Positions 1-23,092 of a stretch of DNA of 25,219 bases are shown here, piece after piece; within the stretch, counting starts at the first letter, position 1; each line of letters opens with the position of its first letter. This DNA comes from Scenedesmus sp. ARA3 (lineage: Eukaryota; Chlorophyta; Chlorophyceae; Sphaeropleales; Scenedesmaceae). The position numbers and the translations under genes are program-made. The notes under the pieces were generated by a model that was not told the DNA's origin, made no database searches, and saw only the letters and a list, made by a program, of their open reading frames with translations. The DNA lies in NCBI GenBank assembly GCA_004335835.1, contig RWJK01000489.1, forward strand, positions 355 to 25,573, given 5' to 3'.

Positions 1-943
1 GGGGGCATCATCACCCTGTTGTACTGGATCGGGACCGGAGCGAGACAGCAGCAATACAGCAGCGAGACATAGACAGTAGAGGGACAGGGGCAGGGACAGA
101 AACCCTACCAGGTCGGCAACAAGCAAGCCGAATACTGCCACGGCGCCTGCAACTGCAGTGCACAGTGAACTGTGCGGCCACCTCGCGTTGCCGCCCCATA
201 TGGCCAACAACATTTGACTGTGACCTGTGACACCAGCAGGGAAAAGATAAATGCAGCTCAAGCAAATGATTGCCAGCTTGTGCTATCCTAGCAATCTACG
301 CAGCACAATAGAACAGCTGCCACGCCAGCGATCCCTCCTTTTGTACATCACACTGCCACAGCATCAATGATCAATGTCATCGAAACTGTGCACACCTTGA
401 TGCGTGACCAAAGCATGTACTGCCAGCAGCCACGGCGCACACAACACATAGGACGTGCAGCTGCGCATGCAATGAGACAACGACAAGGCTGAATTAGAAC
501 AGATGTTGCCCTTGCTGCATCCACAAGCGGCGACCCTCTTAGCATGATAACTGTCAGAAGGTCACACCAACACCAGCAAGCTGACTGTAGCCGCGCTGGC
601 AGCAAGCGTAAAAGGCCGGCAATCACAGGAAGCACCGCACACAGCTGCTCAGCAGTACAGCCTGTAGCAAGCATGCTTTGCTTGCTCCCTGTGTGTGGTC
701 ACACCGAAGAGGCTGCTGAGGCATGGCTGGCGCATGCTGCGCAGATCATGCAGGCAATGCATGCCATGCAGATGCTGCCTCTGCAGCCAATGGCTGGTAG
801 CTGCTGCTCATACAAGCCTAGTTTTGCCATACTGGCATGCCTAGCTGCTGGTCAATGCCAGCCTCAAGTCCCCAAAAGGTGCTTGCTGTGCTTCGAGGGC
901 AAGGCTGGCAGGCCGCCTAAAGTATCAGCCTGATCTTGACTGC

Positions 944-981
944 AGCTTGTCGACAAGCTACAGTTTGTGACGTCACAAACT
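944..981. promoter_or_regulatory. Two adjacent perfect palindromes, one with a bZIP/CRE-type core
   Basis: AGCTTGTCGACAAGCT (944-959) is a perfect 16-bp palindrome. Two bases later AGTTTGTGACGTCACAAACT (962-981) is a perfect 20-bp palindrome whose centre TGACGTCA is the full cAMP-response/bZIP element. Symmetry on this scale suggests dimeric protein binding, but no promoter or gene start is visible beside it, so a regulatory role is inferred. Confidence 0.4.
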
Positions 982-1546
982 CAGGGTGCCGCAAAGTGCT
1001 TAGGGCCAGCCCCAGAAGCCGGTATCGTTCTAGATGCCAACCCGTGCATCCTGCCTTCAAGTGTCTGCTGCTACACACAGCCTTACACTGTCTACACAAC
1101 AGCCAGTAACGACAAATAGCCAGGTTTCTACCTCATCAAGTGTGGACACACCCACAGGATCACGAATGCAGATGCCACCTACCTGGCACCGACACTACAC
1201 ATGCTCCCGCCTACATGACCAGCACCAGGTTACACATGCAGTACCTGCCTGCCATGCATTGTACATATGCAAGAGTTGCAGAGTGGACGCCAGCCTGGCT
1301 GGGGACAGCCTCTTTAAAAATGCAGATCAAACATTGTCCCTATGCAGACATAGTATGCACGGCTTAGAAACAGATCCGTCAAACCCACTGGATTGTCAGT
1401 TACTCTCAACAGTGTGCCAGCAGGGGTGCTGCATTCTGCCTTGACCAGCCCCAAAATCACACACCCGCCAGACGTCTCGTCACCAAACCTACTCCAATCA
1501 TGCATACTGTGCTCAAAAGGTTATGCAGGCAGGCTGACGCACTTGT

Positions 1547-1551
1547 TTACA
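1547..1551 (-). terminator. Possible polyadenylation signal TGTAA for the secreted-protein gene
   Basis: This is the first TGTAA I found on the minus strand past the stop at 2114, about 565 nt downstream. If used, the 60-bp palindrome at 1828-1887 would lie inside the 3' UTR. Weak evidence: a 5-bp motif alone. Confidence 0.25.
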
Positions 1552-1827
1552 GCCAGGCTTCAGCAAGCCAAACTTAGGTATGATGCTCGCTGGGTTGCTG
1601 CAGCTGCCAATGGCTGCTCAGCTGCTTGTACATGCTCAGGGCCATGTTGCTATATGCTGTTCAGGGCCATCCCATGATCCCTGTGAAGACTTGGATGGGT
1701 GACCTGCTCAGGAAAGTGATAGCAGCAGCAGCAACGGTGGTCGCGGCAGCAACAACAGCCACAGCAGTCAAAACGTGTTTGTGTGTGCTGCTGGTAACTG
1801 CAATACCGATCGCGTTGTCAGCTGGCA

Positions 1828-1887
1828 GATAGGGCAAGCAGCTTTACTTGTGAAATGCATTTTAGAAGTAAAGCTGCTTGCCCTATC
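1828..1887. repeat. 60-bp near-perfect palindrome (22-bp perfect arms)
   Basis: The arms 1828-1849 and 1866-1887 are perfect reverse complements over 22 bp. The 16-bp centre is itself almost symmetric around AAATGCATTT. Transcribed from either strand it would fold into a long hairpin with one mismatch and one wobble pair before the loop. It could be a small-RNA precursor, a terminal-inverted-repeat fragment (MITE-like) or a 3'-UTR structure; sequence alone does not decide. Confidence 0.7.
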
Positions 1888-2113
1888 CATATGGATGCAA
1901 GTTCATAGAGTCACCATCAAAGCTGTGCGCCCAACAGCGCATGCAAGCATGCACGCCTGGTCTATTTCCATTCAAATGAGGCTGCGACAGGTGGTCAGCT
2001 ACATACCAAAGGAAGTACTGTTGCACAGCGTCCTCAGCATCATAATATATGGCAGATGTGCGTGACAGCATCAAACAGTAAACACACACAAAGTGACAGA
2101 CCACCCCTCCTGC

Positions 2114-3370
2114 TTACTTGGGCTGGGCAGGGCTGCTAGCCGCTGGCTTGGCGGGAGCCTTGGGGCTTGGCAGGGTCGTAGCAGGCTTGGCGCTTGGCAG
2201 GGTCGCAGCAGGCTTGGGGCTTGATGTGCTGCGCGACTTGGCTCCGCCGGGACCAGGCCTGGCACCAGCAGCAGCGGCACCGTCAGTCCTTGCTGTGCTG
2301 AGCGAGAGAGCGTTCACGTCTGTGCCCGTGCCACCGGGCGAGTTGACATTGACCACAGTCGATGGCAGCAGCGCGCCGCCTTTCCCACCAGCAACTGGCA
2401 GCGCACCAAGCAGGCCGTTGAGCCCACTGCCCAAGCCGCCGGTGCCCAAGCCGCTAATCAGCTGGCAGCCGGGAATAGGCGGTGCACCAGGGATGGGAGG
2501 CGGGCAGTTTGGCAGGAACGTGTCCAGGAAGCCAGCCACAGCACCGGTGATGGCTCCGCCGGCTGCTGCTGTGTTGGCTCCGAGGTTTCCAAGGTTGATG
2601 AGGGTGTTCAGGAGATCCTGGCCGCCGCCGCCGCCGATCTGCACGTTCTTCTGCTTAACTGGCGTGGTGACGTTGATTGGGCTGGCGAGGCTGACTGGGG
2701 TGTCAGTCTTGAGGGTTACGCCGCTGGTGGTGGTTGGCACTGCTGCCACCTGAGGTTGCGGCACTACGATCGTAGCCACAGGTGCAGGTGCTGCTTCCAC
2801 AGCCTTTTCCTTCTTATGGAAAAGGCTGCCGAGGGTGTCTGCTGCAGCGCTTTTGAACGCATCAAAGGCTGGGCCGCCGGTGGCAGTTACCTGCGGCTCA
2901 CTGGCTGCTGCTGGTTGGCTGCGGCAAGGTACGGCCGCAGCAGTGCAGGCAGCAGGCTGTCAGATATTGCTGGTCAGATGCAGACCAAACTGCGCTGATA
3001 CACCTAGTATCAGTGGCTGGAGGTGTTGACTGCCCCATGGTACAATGCAAATATGCTGATGACGCCACAGGTTCATCGATCAAGACTGACGCCGCGACAT
3101 TCGTTTGGTACTTGTTGGTTTTGGTCGCATCATGTGGCATGATGCCACCTAAGGCCAGCCAGGTGGGGCTCACTTGATGCTGACTGGGGTAGAAGACGCG
3201 GCTGTCACCTGCAGCAGCTTTCTGGCAGCTACCCGCTGCTGTGGAGCTGCATGGGCTGAGCTGCCAAGCAGCAGCACCAGAAGTACTGTTATGAGTGCAC
3301 TGGACCTTGGACAGGGGCGCTGCCTACTGCTGCCCCTGCCCTTGCTGCCGCTGCCTATTAAATACCACAT
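2114..3370 (-). CDS. Probable secreted Pro/Ala/Gly-rich protein, function unknown
   Basis: I do not recognise a family. Model: exon 1 3370-3209, intron, exon 2 2890-2114, phase 0 on both sides, 312 residues. Exon 1 begins MWYLIGSG, has a basic segment, then the hydrophobic core ALITVLLVLLLGSSAHA, which looks like a signal peptide, and ends RKLLQ, a motif often seen just after algal signal peptides. Exon 2 starts VTATGGPAFDAF, then HKKEKA, a Val/Pro/Thr-rich part, a Gly/Ala-rich amphipathic stretch (DLLNTLINLGNLGANT), a short Pro/Gly module with two cysteines (NCPPPIPGAPPIPGC), and a Lys/Pro/Ala-rich tail with repeated K-P-A and T-L-P-S-P-K units ending SPAQPK. It could be a cell-wall or extracellular-matrix protein, but that is inference. 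A stronger-looking donor (GTGAGC, exon ending at 3173) would be out of phase with the exon 2 acceptor, so the GTGACA donor was chosen. The splice model is tentative. Confidence 0.55.
2801..2827. repeat. 10-bp inverted repeat inside the coding exon
   Basis: AGCCTTTTCC (2801-2810) and GGAAAAGGCT (2818-2827) are perfect inverted copies with a 7-bp loop, inside exon 2 of the secreted-protein gene where they encode SLFHKKEKA. It may be only a result of the Lys-rich coding, or a structured mRNA element near the splice acceptor at 2890. Confidence 0.5.
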
Positions 3371-4677
3371 AGCGCAGAGTAAAGCTGTATATCAAACAAA
3401 AACAACCGGCCGTTGTTGAAAGCCCAAGATAGGCAAGGCAGCAGCGCGGCTGTCGGGTACACACACGAGACGTATACTTCACAGCGAGCAACCACTGCAC
3501 AGACTGGGATGGAACAACATATATTGCGAAAGGATGAGGTGTCTGAAAGCATGCAGCCTTTAGCATATCAAGACTGTGTCACGGGATCCTTAGCACGAGC
3601 TGCGGTGGTCGGGCCGGTACATCGTATCTTGGAAGGCGCGAGAGCAGTCGCAACCGTGTCAAAGCATAACCGTCGAAAAAACGCGTGATACAAATTCCAC
3701 TTCAAAGATTTAAAGTCACAAGCTAGGGGGATCAAACCAAATTCCGTACGAGATGGTTAAGTCGCAGTTGACTGCTTCTTGCTGCTGGTGCTGGTGCAGC
3801 ACACTGTCTGCTTGCAGCTGGCGAGCGTCCTGGATCTCAGTTGATGACTACCATATGATTCGTTGAGCGTCTCGAAAAGCATGCACGACGCCTAGCTGTG
3901 GGATGGTGGTTGTGTTACATCTGCACAAACACAACCAGAGCCAGACGTGTGCCTAGCTCTAGAGCCCCGAGAGCATACAGGCCAGCAGCGACGTCAGCCA
4001 AGGCTACGAGGACATTGCCTGCAGTGCTTGAACGCAATTACAAGCAGACTGTGCAGAATGCTGCACATATGCCCAAAATACACAGTAGCAAGCACTGTGC
4101 ACTGTGCCACATGTTCCCAGACAGCTGCCTGCAGGCGCTGCTGCTGTGCATCGCATCACATGCAACAGGCGGAAGATCAGTGCATGACGCGCAATTGCCA
4201 CGACACATATTGGAGCTCTGCCATCACAAGCAGCGGGACATAGCAGTGCATGCAACGATCAAACACGATTTGTGTGTTGCACAACGGGAAACAACAGACA
4301 CTTGAACAACAGCTGCCATGTGCTGTGCGTGCCACAGCCCTGCCAGCAAGGGAACCAAGCAGCTGCTGCTCGGCGGCAGCAAACAATGCGCCTGAAGCAG
4401 CACTCCCTAAAGCGATGATGCGTTCAATGCTGTGCTGCGCCGCGACCTGCTGCTATGCACCACTTGCTTCACAGCACGCCCACCACAGCATTGAACACAC
4501 AGCAGCAGACAGACACGACGCTCGTAACACTCTCATATGATTTGCTGCTGCTTCGCAGCTCTTTCACCTAGCCAATATACTCTACCAACCAGCAACATCT
4601 GGTACTCAGACAAACTGACTCTGCCCATGCTTCCTCTTAAGCCCTAGCATCAAAGTACAACCTCCCGCCCGCCCCTG
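3371..4677. other. Intergenic region between UBP12 and the secreted-protein gene
   Basis: No supported gene. It should hold the promoter and 5' UTR of the secreted-protein gene on the 3371 side and the downstream flank of UBP12 on the 4677 side. Short ORFs (for example 3898-4305 on the plus strand) lack recognisable motifs. Around 3640-3730 the sequence is locally more AT-rich and poor in CAG triplets. I see no clear TATA box or terminator beyond TGTAA at 4678. Confidence 0.55.
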
Positions 4678-4682
4678 TTACA
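4678..4682 (-). terminator. Putative polyadenylation signal TGTAA for UBP12
   Basis: The minus strand carries TGTAA about 200 nt past the UBP12 stop codon (TAG 4887-4885). TGTAA is the usual poly(A) signal in chlorophyte green algae. The spacing gives a plausible short 3' UTR. Confidence 0.5.
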
Positions 4683-4884
4683 ACCTGGTTATTGCACGGT
4701 CAGCACTCTCAGCGTGCCGAGCGCTGCGCACGCATCTGTACAAACCTGGCCACCACCTTCTGCTGCTGCTACAGCAGCAGCTCGGCACCTCATCTGCAGA
4801 CACCCTCACAGCGGTTTGCTGCAACAGGTCGCAGCAATAGCAGAGTCACCTGCAACAGCCGCACCAGAATCAGCAGCTGCTCCG

Positions 4885-18579
<13,695 letters not shown>

Positions 18580-18590
18580 TGCAACCGTGA

Positions 18591-18599
18591 TCAGCTCAT
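18591..18599 (-). promoter_or_regulatory. Minimal upstream ORF (ATG AGC TGA) before the UBP12 start
   Basis: A two-codon ORF, ATG-AGC-TGA, reads on the minus strand at 18599-18591, out of frame with the protease and ending 11 nt before its ATG at 18579. If the mRNA 5' end lies upstream of it, ribosomes would meet this ATG first. It could lower translation or be bypassed by leaky scanning. The transcription start is unknown. Confidence 0.4.
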
Positions 18600-18896
18600 G
18601 CTCTTTTTCTGTCCTAGCAAAAGACGGTTAAAACAAGCATAATTTGCAGATCACAGGTGTGTATGGCATTCTGCGCGCTGTACATGCTCAGGTGTGTGCA
18701 CTGAGACCTGGCTAGTTTGAAGTGGCGAGGGAATCACGTTGCATTTTGCACCGACAGTAAACTGAGCGCGTTGTGTTTAACATTGGTGTATTGTGTCCTT
18801 GATATAGCTGAAAGTGCCGGTCCCTTGTACTTGCACTTTGTACGTCCAGGGTAGCTGCTGCTACAGCAGCAGCACTGCGGGCTTTGAGAAATGCAG

Positions 18897-18901
18897 TTAC
18901 A
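18897..18901 (-). terminator. Putative polyadenylation signal TGTAA for NOT1
   Basis: TGTAA on the minus strand lies about 1 kb past the NOT1 stop at 19895, and I noticed no closer copy. A 1-kb 3' UTR is long but within the range seen in green algae. It lies about 320 bp upstream of the UBP12 start, so NOT1 3' processing and the UBP12 promoter would be close together. Confidence 0.35.
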
Positions 18902-19894
18902 ACGAAGCACAAACGCATGCTAGAGCAAGCCTAAGGTGCAAGTTGTTGCGACGTCACTGCACAGAGCTCAGAAAGCACACTCACAACAGAGACACAACCA
19001 CAACAATACACCCCCTGCAAAAATGCCCTAGGCTGGCTGGAATTTTACCTGCAGCAGCCAAGCCAGCCACCAAGCGCACTGAGCAAAATGTGCACTGGTG
19101 GCGTTGACTGCGGCTGCAAGAGAGAACACAGGACAACACTTGCGAGCGTGCACAGCGCTGCAGCTGCGCACCCACGCCTGCGCAGTCGCAGGTCATGAAT
19201 TGTACACCGCCATGCGTACTACAGCGAGAGCTGCACCTTCGACAGCGCCCTGCAATTATTGCAGCATCTGCAGCTTGCACACATGATGCCAGCACTCCAC
19301 GCATGTACACCCTGTGCTGGAACAACTTCTCGGCAACAGTCCCTGTACCCCTGTTTGCAGCCACATCCATGCTTGACGGCTGCCCTGTCACAACCATACT
19401 GCACGCAACTACCCCAAATATGCAAAGCCTCCGTCTAAATACTGCACCCCGCTACCATGTCGCCCTCAGTGCATTGACAACCCCCATAACACAACACCCA
19501 CGATAACTAAAAAGCAGCACCACCACCACATGACATGCTGACAGGCAGCAGGCAGCAGCGCACCCATCAGCAGCTGCAGCAGCTCCTGCTGTTTTCACAG
19601 CACAGCACTAATCTCAACCAGGGTACACAGACTGACTGCTGAGCATCACGCAGCAGCAGTGCAGCCAAAGCCAAAAGCCGCACACTCCCGCATCAAGCTT
19701 CCCACCACAGCAGGAACACTGCTGCCCTCGCCTGCCCAGCACCTTAGCTAAGCAGTTCCAGCTCACTGCTCCACCGCTACAGCTGCACCTGCTGCTGCAC
19801 CTGCTGCTGCTGCCAACAAGCACACACCCCAACCTGCTGTTGCCGCCCCAACCACGTCACACATCCCATACCACACTAACACCAAACATGTCAT

Positions 19895-22800
19895 CTAGGC
19901 CTTGATGCCGTCCTCTGCGCCATCCATCAGCTTGCCGGCCGCCGCCGCGCCGCCCTGCACGCCCATGCAGCTGCGAGCCACGCTCTCAAACAGCCGCTCA
20001 ATCTCCGGCGCGCAGCGCGTGAAGCCGTGCTGCCAGAAGCAGTAGCGCGGGTTCTTGATCAGCTCGATGAACGTGATCAGCAGCCCCCAGGGGTGCGGCC
20101 GGTTCACAATCAGGCGCTCCAACAGCACGCGCGTGATCTGCGCCCGCACCTCCTCCCCGCCAGCGTCCCGCGACGCCTCACTGAACAAGGCCAGCAGCAC
20201 GCAGCTGAAGTAGTGCGTGTGGCTGTTCGGGTAGCGCAGCTGGTTCGCCACAGCATTCAGCAGCAGGTAGCGCCCCTCCGGGTCCAGCACTGACACCAGC
20301 CTGCCCAGCAGCTGCATCGCAGGGCTGCCAGGCAGCACCGGGCCATGCGGCTGCGCTGCTGCCGCAATGTACAGCACCAGGCCCGCCAGCAGCGGCGTGC
20401 TGTAGCGCTGCTGCGCCGCACCCTGCTGCTGCTGGGATGTGCTGTCGCTGCCGCCAGACTGCAGCATGCCGACTAGCTGCTGCAGCGCCGCGGGCGAGAT
20501 CTGCTGGCGCGGCGTGCGCGGCGCACCACTCGCTGCATTGCCGCCTGCCGCACCAGCCTGCTGCAGTAGCGAATCCACCAGCGCTGCCAGCGGCCGCGGC
20601 AGTAGCTTGTCTGCTGGCGGCACGCCGCGCGGCGGCGCTGCGATCTCTGGCAGCAGGTCAACCTTGAGGTTTGGCGTGAAGGGGTCCGGCAGCCGCATGT
20701 TGCGTGGGAAGGCCGACAAGATCAAGTTGCGCATCTGAATTGCCGGCGGCGGGATGACCTCGCAGAGGCGGTACTGGTGCTCGCACAGGAACTCCGGGAA
20801 GTCGTGCAGCAGCACCAGCAGCAGCCGCAGCGTGCCCTTGTACAGGAGCCGCAGCGGCTCCGCCAGCTCAGCAGCGCGCAGCGCAGGCTCCAGGAACTGC
20901 AGCAGGCCGATCAACAAGGCCTCAAACAGCGGCCAGCCGGCGCCGCCGGGTGCCATCAGCAGCCGCGGCATGAAGCAGCGGTGACTCAGCATCTCCAGGT
21001 AGCCGTAGCCGAAGCCCGGCACGCTGCTGGGCTGCAGCATCAGCAGCGCGAGCCCTAGACAGCGCAAATACCGCGGCGGCGGCTGCGCCGGCGCTGCTGC
21101 TGCGGATGCTGCTGCGGCCTCCTCGAGCGGGCCGAGCTCGCTGGCCAAGCCCAGCAGCAGGCGCAGGTAGGGGCGGCCGTTAAAGGCGCCGGCTTTGTCT
21201 TCAGCGTCGCGGCGCAGCAGGCAGACGGTCATGGCCAGCATGCGGTTGAGGAAGGCCTCACCGCCGCCGTGGCCGGCCACGAGGCACACGATGAGCTTGA
21301 CCAGGGGGTCGATGGCCAGGAAGCTGAGCGGGCCGGGGGCCTGCGTGCCGTCTGGGCGCGTGGTGGGCGCCTCGCTCTGCAGGAAGTTGGGTGAGGATAA
21401 GTGTGGGATGCGCAGGCAGGCAGCAGGTGACGGCAAGCACTAGTCAGTGACGGTTTGCTCCGGGCAGCAAAACGCGTGTGTGAGCATTATGACAAGGAAG
21501 CTGGTGATGATGATGCACACCACAACATACCACGGCAGCTGCGTTGCACTCTCGTCTAAGCACGCAACAAGCTACACAATGGACGCATGCATTAGAAAGC
21601 CGATCAGCCAAGCCGCGCCGCACCTGCAGGCAGTGGTTGACCGCCAGCTCCACCAGGATGCGCAGCATGCGGTCCGTGGCGTCGTCCAGGTTGAGCAGCC
21701 CGGCCTGGCGCAGCTGCGCCACAAACGGCGCGTGCAGCTTCTCCTCGGGGTTGGCCATCGCGCGGCGCGCAAAGTCCTCAAACAGCTGCGCCACCTGCAG
21801 GCCACGCATATGCAGACATCAGCCAGGCACATCGGGTCAGCGGGTGGCTCTATCAGCTGAGCATTGACAAGTCCTGCAAGGGTGGTCATCACGGAATGCG
21901 CACAGTCGTCGAAGAGCTGCGCAACCTGTAGGCCAGGCACGGGCCAGCCATCATCCATCAGGTCAGCATCAGGTTGATATTGCACACACCAACCACAACG
22001 ACAGACCTCTCAGCAATGCTACAACCTCTGCACCACTGCAGCGTCCTCCCTGCTAACCATACAGCATCAATCATACAGCACCAACATAACACGATCCACG
22101 GCCATATCGCACCTGCTGGTGGAAGTCAGGGGGGTCCTGCTTGTCCTTCAAGCCAGCCAAGTCAGGCAGCCCCGCCCGCAGCGCAGCGCGCGCCCTGCTG
22201 CTCTGCCTTGCCGCGCTCAGCAGCTGCAGGATCGCCTCATTACTGCCGGCCGCAGCAGACAGCTTGCCTAACAAGTCCAGTGACATGGACACGTCAGCAT
22301 AGCCGGCCAGGCCGTCCTTCACGGCACGAGCAAGCAGCACTGCAAAGTCGCCGAGCGCTTGCGTGCGCGTCTGCAGCAGCAGCTTGGCCAGGTAGGCGTC
22401 CACCTCTGGCAGCAGCAGCAGCCCCTTGCGGATGAGCGCCTCAGCAACATCCCTGCAAACAACACAGTACAGCACAGCATCGATGCATCAGGCAAACAAC
22501 GAACAATGCGCATACAGCATGCAGCCGGCAGGTGAGCTGCGAGTGCGACCAGCATGCGTGGTCGCATCAGCATCCCGCAGCCTATGCGACACGCAATGCG
22601 GACACCTGCCTGCCTCATGTGCACAAAAGCACCCATGCACACGCATTAGCAAAAACCAACGGCCTTGAGGAACCCAACACTAAGTGCTGCTATGCTACAA
22701 CAGGGCTGGACACGATGCAGCATGTGTGTGTGCCGCAGCACGTGCTGCTGCTGTCAGGGCTGGTAGCGTAGTGCAGCCGCACCTGTGAAACTCAGCCTAG

Positions 22801-23035
22801 CTGTTGATGCCCACCCAGAAGCTGCTCACACCGCTGTGCACACTCACACACGCACACATGCACTATGGCAGCAGCGCAGCCCACCTGTTGAACTTGGCCT
22901 CGCTGTTGAGCCCACCCAGAAGCTGCTCACACCGATGTGCACACACAGCCACATGCACTGTAGCAGCAGCGCAGCCGCACCTGTTGAACTTGGCCTCGCT
23001 GTTGACGCCCACCCAGAAGCTGCTCACACCGCTGT

Positions 23036-23092
<57 letters not shown>

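Larger units (their letters stand above)
1..2113. other. Intergenic / 3' flank with no supported gene
   Basis: Short ORFs occur on both strands but none has a recognisable domain, consistent splice structure or family motif. The sequence is rich in CA/TG and GCA/TGC words. It probably contains the 3' UTR of the secreted-protein gene at its right end. Two notable structures lie here: adjacent perfect palindromes at 944-981 and a 60-bp near-perfect palindrome at 1828-1887. Confidence 0.6.
18580..19894. other. Intergenic region: NOT1 3' UTR and UBP12 promoter/5' UTR
   Basis: There is no supported gene between the NOT1 stop and the UBP12 ATG. The right part is probably NOT1 3' UTR; it is CA-rich on the plus strand with CTG-rich stretches around 19785-19815. 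The left part must contain the UBP12 promoter and leader, including the minimal uORF at 18599-18591. No TATA-like element is convincing. Confidence 0.6.

Noticed and set aside
544..933. Plus-strand 129-codon ORF in the left flank
   Set aside because: No domain, no splice partner, and composition like the surrounding intergenic DNA.
2118..2753. Plus-strand 211-codon ORF rich in Gly/Leu/Ala
   Set aside because: It lies antisense to the secreted-protein exon, which has a linked signal-peptide exon; the plus-strand ORF is a GC-rich shadow with no motif.
3170..3208. Alternative exon 1 end at the stronger GTGAGC donor of the secreted gene
   Set aside because: Its phase does not match the only good acceptor at 2890/2891 and would give an immediate stop; an extra unseen exon would be required.
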